This document shows positions 32,569 to 37,666 of a DNA stretch of 37,666 nt, piece by piece. Position numbers and translations under genes: made by a program. The notes beneath the pieces were generated by a model. The model worked only from the letters and a program-made list of their open reading frames with translations, was not told the origin of the DNA and did not search any database. The stretch lies in assembly GCA_027624035.1 (NCBI GenBank), contig JAQBUI010000040.1:1-37666 (forward strand), read 5' to 3'. Numbering within the stretch: the first letter of the stretch is position 1; every line of letters starts with the position of its first letter. The stretch is from Pseudomonadota bacterium (GTDB taxonomy: Bacteria > Pseudomonadota > Gammaproteobacteria > Pseudomonadales > Azotimanducaceae).

Positions 32569-33345
32569 TCAGGCACCGATTTCACGTTCTGCCGGGTCCT
32601 GCCGATAAAAGTGGTGCAGTTGCTCGTAGACGGCCGGATAGACGCGCCGAAGTGGCCGCGGCGTCTCGAAGAATGCCTCGCTTGCCACTGCGAAGAACTC
32701 GGCCGGCCCTTCCGATGCGTAAGGATCCATCCAGGTGTGATTGCCTGCCTCAAGTTGCTGACAGAGCTCACCATAGGCACGTTCGAAACTCCTGGTCCAT
32801 TCGGTCACTTTCATGTCTCGATGCAGCGGAGGAAATCCGTCAGCACCACCGTTCAACATGTCCAGTTTGTGGGCGAACTCGTGAATGATCACATTTGCGC
32901 CGCCCGGCTCATCAAAAGGGCGGGCGTCAGCCCAGGACAGGATCAACGGCCCGTCGTCCCAGGACTCTCCGCCCAGAACCGCCCGTTCACGGTGCAGTAC
33001 TCCGATGTCATCGACCACCTCATGATCGACGATAAATGAATCAGGATAGACGATCACTTCCACCCAGCCGTCGTAATAATCGAGGTCCAGTTCCAGAATC
33101 AGCAGGCAGGCGACTGATGCGATCACGGCCCGGACGTAGGCATCGACCTCAAAGCCTGCAGCACCCCCGATAGACTTGGCAAACAGAAACCGGCTGGAGA
33201 GGTCCCGAAGGCGGGCCAGTTGGTCTTCATTGAGCCGGTAGTGGCAAAGAACATCGTCAACCACCCGCAGCCAGAGATCATCGGCAATGGGTTCGCGCCG
33301 CGACCAAACCCTGCGCAACCACCGGAGTGCCACTTTCCAGACCAT
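32569..33345 (-). CDS. mtfA: MtfA-like zinc peptidase
   Basis: 258 residues, close to E. coli MtfA (YeeI). HEFAHK (H155, E156, H159) is the zinc HExxH, and the M90 family usually has a further Glu ligand, seen here in EFFAVASEAFFETP. In enterobacteria MtfA binds the Mlc repressor and so affects glucose transport (PtsG); whether that holds here is unknown, since no Mlc or PTS gene is in the window. GGGAG is 4 nt before the ATG. Its gene end faces the hydrolase (3-bp gap), and it is divergent from the PhyH gene. Confidence 0.88.
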   Translation of the reverse strand: MVWKVALRWLRRVWSRREPIADDLWLRVVDDVLCHYRLNEDQLARLRDLSSRFLFAKSIGGAAGFEVDAYVRAVIASVACLLILELDLDYYDGWVEVIVYPDSFIVDHEVVDDIGVLHRERAVLGGESWDDGPLILSWADARPFDEPGGANVIIHEFAHKLDMLNGGADGFPPLHRDMKVTEWTRSFERAYGELCQQLEAGNHTWMDPYASEGPAEFFAVASEAFFETPRPLRRVYPAVYEQLHHFYRQDPAEREIGA

Positions 33346-33435
33346 CTCGCTCCCGATGTATCATGACCGCAGTTTGCGTAATATACACGCCCTGACCGAT
33401 TAGCAAGGCCACATCGCCGAAGAGGAGTAATCATT

Positions 33436-34482
33436 GTGAAGATTGACAACTGGGAGACTGCCGGGTCGCTGGCCCCACTGTATCGAGAGTTACAACAACT
33501 CGGGCTGGAGACCAATATCGCCGAACTGGAAGCCTTTGGTTACACCATTGTACCGCCAGAAAAAATCGGGCCGGACGGCTATCACCTGGAACTGAAAGAG
33601 GCGCTGGAACAGGTCGTGCACGACCGCTTTGGTGACGATGTGGACCGCTGGAATGACGTCAACGACAACCTTCGCTTCCTGCTCTGGGAAAACCCCGTGT
33701 TCGAAAAGATGACCTACAATCCGGCCGGACTCGGCCTTGCACAATATCTGCTGGGAACTAATTGCATCCTCAGCCTTTGCAATGGCTGGGTCAAGGGTGC
33801 CGGAGAAGCCAGAACGGGTATCCATGGCGACTACCTGGACCCGAGCCCGGACGCCCAGCCCGGTATCAACGTCAATGCCAACGTCCACTATTTCCTGACG
33901 GACTACAACCTTGAGGATGGCGCTATCTCGTTTCTGCCGGGAAGCCACCGCTGGCGCCGGCAGGCGAGCCCGCCGGAGTCAAAATACTGGGCTGACAGAG
34001 CCGTACCTGTTGACGCGCCGGCCGGGTCCGCTGTGGTCTGGGGAAACCACACCTGGCACGGGTCCTATCCCAGAAAGACAGCCGGTGTGCGTATGGCGCT
34101 GCAGTGTGAATACATGCGCCCGAGATTCCAGCCCCAGGAGCCGTACCGGGAAACTGTGACCCAGGAGATCCTGGACCGGAACCCTGTTCGTTTTGCCGGG
34201 TTGATGGATGTCTATGGGCCCTTCCCCTTCGGCAAGAGCGACCGCAATGAGGATGGCCGCGCGATGTCCGCCCCACCCGGGACGGGACACGGCCGCGGCA
34301 CCCTTGAAACGTACTGCAGTCTGTTTGATATGGAGCCGGCTAACGGACGCACCACGGTGCGGCCACAATATGACTATATGCATCACGATGGACGCATGGC
34401 GAGCGCCCGACGTGCTGAACAGTTTGAACAGGCAAGAGCGGCAAGGCAGGCGAGGCAGAACGCGGCACAGTCCGCGAGTTAG
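33436..34482 (+). CDS. Phytanoyl-CoA dioxygenase (PhyH) family Fe(II)/2-oxoglutarate oxygenase
   Basis: 348 residues, GTG start with GAGGAG 8 nt upstream. Metal triad H130-G-D132 (IHGDYL) and H208 (TWHGS). ISFLPGSHRWRR is the common PhyH strand. The N-terminus (ELEAFGYTIVPPEK) matches that of the PhyH gene at 2928 (11 of 16 residues in the aligned block). The C-terminal ~60 residues (EQFEQARAARQARQNAAQSAS) are a charged helical extension without a recognised function. Substrate unknown. Convergent with the Sel1-SPOR gene, 16 bp apart. Confidence 0.85.
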   Translation: MKIDNWETAGSLAPLYRELQQLGLETNIAELEAFGYTIVPPEKIGPDGYHLELKEALEQVVHDRFGDDVDRWNDVNDNLRFLLWENPVFEKMTYNPAGLGLAQYLLGTNCILSLCNGWVKGAGEARTGIHGDYLDPSPDAQPGINVNANVHYFLTDYNLEDGAISFLPGSHRWRRQASPPESKYWADRAVPVDAPAGSAVVWGNHTWHGSYPRKTAGVRMALQCEYMRPRFQPQEPYRETVTQEILDRNPVRFAGLMDVYGPFPFGKSDRNEDGRAMSAPPGTGHGRGTLETYCSLFDMEPANGRTTVRPQYDYMHHDGRMASARRAEQFEQARAARQARQNAAQSAS

Positions 34483-34498
34483 CCGCCTGCGGGATTGA

Positions 34499-35659
34499 TC
34501 AACGTGAGGACATCTGCAACCGCTGCAACGATTTGACCATGGGTCCCAGTTTTCGAAGCTCCGGCGGCAGTCGCTGGATCATCGCCTCGGCCTCCTGGCG
34601 CTGGCGGTATTCCCCATAGGTGACCCGGAAAAGTGTGGTATCGTTTTGGACCGTCTGATAGTAGTGGGCGGCCTGCCCGAGCTGGTAGTCACCCAGAAAC
34701 TTCAGCACCTTGCTTTCCGAAGACAGTGAGATCAGTTGAATGGTAAATCGCGGCGCGGGGTCGGTCACGGCATCGACAGACGAGGGCCCAGCCGGTTCGG
34801 CACCCTGGGTTGCAACCCTGACCCGATTGTCCAGTTCCTGCACCAGTGCGACGCTGTCCAGGTGACCGGCCCGCACTGCACGGTCGGCATACTGGCGGGC
34901 GCGCTGTAACGAGCTGACATCGTCGCGCACAGCGAGGCGAGCGGCGAACTGATGCAACGCCAGCATCTGGTTCTGGTCCGCTGCCCGGGCCAGCCACTGC
35001 TGCGCCGCGCCAGGATCATCTTCCTGCAACAACACGCCCAGCACGAACTGGGCATCTGCGTCGCCATGCTCGCCGGCACGCCGCAACCACAGAAGGCCTG
35101 CATCACGGTCCGGTTCGGTCCCATTGCCCTCTATCAACATCAAGCCGGTCTTGAGTTCGCCACTGACGAGCCCTGCTTCTGCAGACTGCCGATGCCAGAG
35201 AAAGGCCTTGTGAAGATCCGCATCCACCCCCTCACCGCGTTCATAGAGGTAGGCGAGGTCCCGCTGGGACTTCGCATGTCCGTCGCTGGCCGAGGTCCGA
35301 TACAGTGCGGCCGCGCGGACAGCGTCACGGGGCACACCGTTGCCCTGCTCGAATGCCACACCAAGATTGTAATTGGCCTCAAGATGGCCCTGCAGGGAAG
35401 CCGCTTCGAGCCATCGGGCCGCCTCACCGAGGTCTCTGGTGGCGCCCTGGCCGCGGGCCAGCAGCGTCGCCAGTTTGAACTGGGACTCCGCATCACCCGA
35501 CAGAGCAGCCGCTTGACAGGCGCGCCCGGCATCACTCCAGGCTTCGTTCGAATAGGCCCGGTAACAATCAAGCGCGTCGTCGGAATAGGACAAGGCAGTG
35601 GGTATTGGCAGCAACATGAACGCCACAATCCATTGCCAGCGAACGGGATGAGTCGGCAT
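34499..35659 (-). CDS. Sel1-repeat protein with C-terminal SPOR-like domain
   Basis: 386 residues from the ATG at 35659. A signal sequence (WQWIVAFMLLPIPTALS) is followed by about six Sel1 repeats, for example FKLATLLARGQGATRDLGEA, YNLGVAFEQGNGVPRDAV and RDLAYLYERGEGVDADLHKA, which form a TPR-like solenoid. The final ~80 residues (FTIQLISLSSESKVLKFL to LFRVTYGEYRQRQEA) look like a SPOR peptidoglycan-binding domain, which targets proteins to the division septum. A periplasmic scaffold at the cell wall is a reasonable inference. The 35677 start adds 6 residues; GGAGAGGG precedes the 35659 ATG. An AT-rich region with inverted repeats lies upstream. Confidence 0.82.
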   Translation of the reverse strand: MPTHPVRWQWIVAFMLLPIPTALSYSDDALDCYRAYSNEAWSDAGRACQAAALSGDAESQFKLATLLARGQGATRDLGEAARWLEAASLQGHLEANYNLGVAFEQGNGVPRDAVRAAALYRTSASDGHAKSQRDLAYLYERGEGVDADLHKAFLWHRQSAEAGLVSGELKTGLMLIEGNGTEPDRDAGLLWLRRAGEHGDADAQFVLGVLLQEDDPGAAQQWLARAADQNQMLALHQFAARLAVRDDVSSLQRARQYADRAVRAGHLDSVALVQELDNRVRVATQGAEPAGPSSVDAVTDPAPRFTIQLISLSSESKVLKFLGDYQLGQAAHYYQTVQNDTTLFRVTYGEYRQRQEAEAMIQRLPPELRKLGPMVKSLQRLQMSSR

Positions 35660-35710
35660 ATCACCCTCTCCTCTCATTAAACTGCGAGCATGTAACTTAC
35701 GAGTCTAATC

Positions 35711-35770
35711 TAACCTAAAGAATTAATATAGCCACACAACTTATTGTATTTTATGTGTTTAGGTTAACCT
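35711..35770. promoter_or_regulatory. AT-rich inverted-repeat region upstream of the Sel1-SPOR gene
   Basis: TAACCTAAA (35711-35719) and TTTAGGTTA (35758-35766) are a perfect 9-bp inverted repeat 38 bp apart. AGGTTAACCT (35761-35770) is a perfect palindrome that overlaps the second arm. The stretch is far more AT-rich than its surroundings, as expected for a promoter or a site bound by a nucleoid protein. No known operator consensus is recognised. Confidence 0.5.
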
Positions 35771-35774
35771 CCTG

Positions 35775-36203
35775 TCAGTCCAGCTCAAATTCCGGCGCGC
35801 CCGCACGGTGCCGGAGCCAGTTCATTGCGGCCCTGACCTGGGGGCGATGTAGCAGCCAGCGCTCGCAATGATACTTGCCTGGAAAATCGGTCAGCACCGT
35901 TCCGGCAAGCATCGTCAGCAAGCCCTGGCCCGGGACAAATAACATGATGAAGCCGCCGACGATCAGGACAACGCCAAACAGGTTCTTCACGACGGGAACG
36001 ATGGGACGCAGCAACGGATGGAAGTACTTCAGGTACTGTTCCCCGGCGCGCCGCTCCTCATTCACGAAATAGTCCGAGGGCAAACGCGCCAGCACTTTGG
36101 CGCCAATGGTAGCCACCACCACCACGCTGACGATCGAAAAAAGGGTCAACCCGAGGAAGACATCCGCATAGCGCTCACCGGTTTGAAGGAGCCAGTCCAG
36201 CAC
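35775..36203 (-). CDS. PGPGW-type inner-membrane protein
   Basis: 142 residues, GTG start. Three hydrophobic segments: VFLGLTLFSIVSVVVVATIG (residues ~16-35), VVLIVGGFIMLFVPGQG and a following helix. The FVPGQGLLTMLAGTVLTDFPG segment matches the PGPGW family, whose function is unknown. Probable inner-membrane protein. It starts 9 bp after the upstream PhyH gene on the same strand, so the two are likely co-transcribed. Confidence 0.6.
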   Translation of the reverse strand: MLDWLLQTGERYADVFLGLTLFSIVSVVVVATIGAKVLARLPSDYFVNEERRAGEQYLKYFHPLLRPIVPVVKNLFGVVLIVGGFIMLFVPGQGLLTMLAGTVLTDFPGKYHCERWLLHRPQVRAAMNWLRHRAGAPEFELD

Positions 36204-36212
36204 GGCCGCGGC

Positions 36213-37097
36213 CTATTGCTGGTACGGCGTCATATCCATCCCCGGATACCGGGCCGCCACGCCGGCCAGCGTCTCGGTTGTCCAGTAGGCGTTGCCTGGC
36301 TCCGGAAACCCCAGCGTAGTCCGTTCCTCCACCGAGGCACGCTCCATCCAATGGCGAAACTCCGGACGTGGGCCCTCCTGGGACCAGCCGACGATCCCCA
36401 TCCAGGGGCAACCCGCGGGCGCATACGTCACAAACATCCCGAGACGCCCGCCCTTACCGGTAAATGCAGTACCGCGATGGAACGTCCGCATGGAATAGAT
36501 GAGCAGGCTGCCGGCGGGGACGACCGTCTTCACCTCGTGCTCGTACAGTTCGGGCCGGTCCTCCCGCTTGTAGGCGGATGGCCACAGGATCGGCTCAGGA
36601 TAATGCTTCCAGGAGCACACTGCCGTGGGGGCCAGTTCCTCGGTGACATCCGTAAAATAGTAAAGAAAGGCAGTTTGCCAGTAGCGGGGCAGGTTAGGGG
36701 GGTAGGCAATGGTGTGGTTCGAGTAGTCCAGATGCATCGCCTGCTCCTGATCACCCCGCTGGCCCTGTACCTTGTAGCTCAGATGGGACTGCTCGCAGAA
36801 TACCGGCGCGCCGCCACAGTTCTGAGTGGCAAAGCGGCGCAACTCCGGGTGAAAAGAAAGATCGTTCAGTGCGTCACCCTTGTAGGGGAAGTGGGGAATC
36901 CCCCGCTGCCCCGGGTAGGGTCGGTCCAGATAGTGCGGTTTCGGGCCATCCGGGTCCTTGACGAAGTCCACCCAGCCAGGCACCACCTGATCGAAATCCG
37001 CCAGAGCGCCGGTCAGTTCCTCTGGTGTACAGAAGCGTTCCACGATGGCATAGCCGTGTTCTCTGTAGTGTTCTTCGTGCTGCGGGGTAATCCTCAT
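36213..37097 (-). CDS. Phytanoyl-CoA dioxygenase (PhyH) family Fe(II)/2-oxoglutarate oxygenase
   Basis: 294 residues from the ATG at 37097. Motifs: HEEHYREHGYAIVERF near the start (typical PhyH entry), H122-L-D124 (MHLDYSNHT) and H207 (RTFHRGTAF), plus VVPAGSLLIYSMRTF in the last beta-strand. Not obviously the same subgroup as the genes at 2928 and 33436. A longer frame starts at 37166, but its extra 23 residues look non-coding and have no RBS; AGGA lies 9 nt before the ATG at 37097. It precedes the PGPGW gene and is divergent from the SDR gene. Confidence 0.85.
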   Translation of the reverse strand: MRITPQHEEHYREHGYAIVERFCTPEELTGALADFDQVVPGWVDFVKDPDGPKPHYLDRPYPGQRGIPHFPYKGDALNDLSFHPELRRFATQNCGGAPVFCEQSHLSYKVQGQRGDQEQAMHLDYSNHTIAYPPNLPRYWQTAFLYYFTDVTEELAPTAVCSWKHYPEPILWPSAYKREDRPELYEHEVKTVVPAGSLLIYSMRTFHRGTAFTGKGGRLGMFVTYAPAGCPWMGIVGWSQEGPRPEFRHWMERASVEERTTLGFPEPGNAYWTTETLAGVAARYPGMDMTPYQQ

Positions 37098-37228
37098 CCT
37101 GACTCGTCCTGAAAAGCAGTTCTGCCCGGATGTTAGAGGAATGTCGGGCCCACTCACAAGCCGCAACTGTTTGCGCTGGCCGTCTGCGAGTGGTCCAATG
37201 ACGCAGGAGACCTGGCGGAAACTGCCGC

Positions 37229-37261
37229 ACTAATGTCGCACTAATGTCGCAATATGCCGCA
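37229..37261 (+). repeat. Short tandem repeats in the SDR upstream region
   Basis: ACTAATGTCGC occurs twice back to back (37229-37239, 37240-37250) and a degraded third copy AATATGCCGCA (37251-37261) follows. They lie 31 bp before the SDR start, in the divergent gap with the PhyH gene, and could bind a regulator. Confidence 0.5.
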
Positions 37262-37291
37262 CAACAACGGTAAATGACGGAGCGAATGTTC

Positions 37292-37666
37292 ATGACGCAG
37301 CGAACGATTCTGGTGACCGGTGGTGCAAGAGGCATCGGCCGGGGTATCGCACGGGCTTTTCTGGAAGCGGGAGATCAGGTCATGATCGGCGATCTGGGCA
37401 AGAAGGGCCAGTGGAACTACGACCTTGCCTCGGATCACGAAATGAAGGAAACGGTGAATGCCCTGGCTGGCCTCGGACCGGTGGACCTGGTTCACCTGGA
37501 CGTCACTGACGCCACCTCCTGTGACGCAGCAGTGAAAGCAACCGTGGCCAGGTTCGGCGGCCTCGACGTGCTGGCAAACAATGCCGGCGTCATCGCAAGT
37601 GGCCCGATCGGAGCCTTCAGTGAAGCAGACTGGGACCGGACCTTCGACGTCAACGTCAAGGGAATC
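37292..37666 (+). CDS. Short-chain dehydrogenase/reductase (5' end, cut by the window edge)
   Basis: 125 codons are visible and the frame stays open at the window edge. VTGGARGIGRGIARA holds the TGxxxGxG nucleotide-binding motif (Rossmann fold), LDVTD the Asp of the cofactor pocket and LANNAGVIASG the NNAG motif. The catalytic Ser-Tyr-Lys would lie beyond the window. It oxidises or reduces a small alcohol or ketone with NAD(P). GGAG lies 9 nt before the ATG at 37292; in-frame ATGs at 37274 and 37286 are less likely. Divergent from the PhyH gene. Confidence 0.88.
   Translation, partial: MTQRTILVTGGARGIGRGIARAFLEAGDQVMIGDLGKKGQWNYDLASDHEMKETVNALAGLGPVDLVHLDVTDATSCDAAVKATVARFGGLDVLANNAGVIASGPIGAFSEADWDRTFDVNVKGI

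Noticed and set aside
5797-37112. Many long antisense or out-of-frame ORFs, e.g. 8604-9524 +, 15182-16027 +, 20037-20885 +, 31549-32556 - and 36018-37112 +
   Set aside because: Each lies opposite a gene with clear domain motifs, and none shows a recognisable domain; GC-rich codon use opens shadow frames.
1-37666. CRISPR arrays, tRNA or rRNA genes
   Set aside because: No evenly spaced long repeats and no recognisable tRNA or rRNA segments; the tandem repeats found are short and local.

Overview
The window looks like a chromosomal segment of a marine-type gammaproteobacterium, possibly from a metagenome bin. It is fairly GC-rich and densely packed, with compact convergent gene ends. Its gene content is typical of oligotrophic marine heterotrophs: a TonB-dependent receptor, phytanoyl-CoA-dioxygenase-like (PhyH) oxygenases, CRTAC1/ASPIC and TPR lipoproteins, an SLC13-type permease, a YejABEF-like importer and a PQQ sugar dehydrogenase. 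The taxonomic assignment is an inference from gene content. I see no rRNA, tRNA, CRISPR array or intact mobile element.

Layout. 1-5733 (+): the 3' end of a [2Fe-2S] subunit and the large subunit of a xanthine-dehydrogenase-family molybdenum hydroxylase, a MoaD/ThiS-like protein ending in GG, a PhyH oxygenase and an SLC13-type permease with RCK_C domains. 5734-11513 (-): an esterase, a TPR lipoprotein overlapping a CRTAC1/ASPIC lipoprotein, a sulfotransferase-like protein and a coiled-coil protein. 11683-13272 (+): a PhyH domain fused to HEAT repeats. 13281-24118 (-): yejFEB, a gene graveyard (gutted sulfatase, broken transposase), a PQQ dehydrogenase with a cytochrome c domain, yejA, a beta-CASP metallo-beta-lactamase protein and an exported hydrolase. 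24360-28204 (+): the TonB-dependent receptor and an aminoglycoside-phosphotransferase/ecdysteroid-kinase-like protein. 28219-30978 (-): a GntR(YtrA-type)-ABC ATPase-permease operon, apparently preceded by a tiny repeat-built leader ORF and twin palindromes. 31118-37666: a Nudix hydrolase, a secreted alpha/beta hydrolase, MtfA, two more PhyH oxygenases, a Sel1-SPOR protein, a PGPGW-type membrane protein and the start of a short-chain dehydrogenase.

How the genes may work together (inference). Four PhyH-type Fe(II)/2-oxoglutarate oxygenase genes, a molybdenum hydroxylase, an SDR, several alpha/beta hydrolases, a TonB receptor and an APH-like kinase suggest uptake and stepwise oxidation of diverse small organic molecules. 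No single pathway can be assembled from the sequence. The yej transporter has been split: yejA is now followed by a PQQ dehydrogenase, and about 2.3 kb containing dead genes separates it from yejBEF.

Most noteworthy: (i) the 19-codon leader ORF made of 15-nt tandem repeats, joined by an ATGA overlap to the gntR start, in an operon where every junction is an ATGA overlap; (ii) the PhyH-HEAT fusion; (iii) the sulfatase that keeps both ends but has lost its catalytic core, next to a frameshifted transposase; (iv) three genes in which a -10-like hexamer lies exactly 7 nt before the start codon, suggesting leaderless transcripts.
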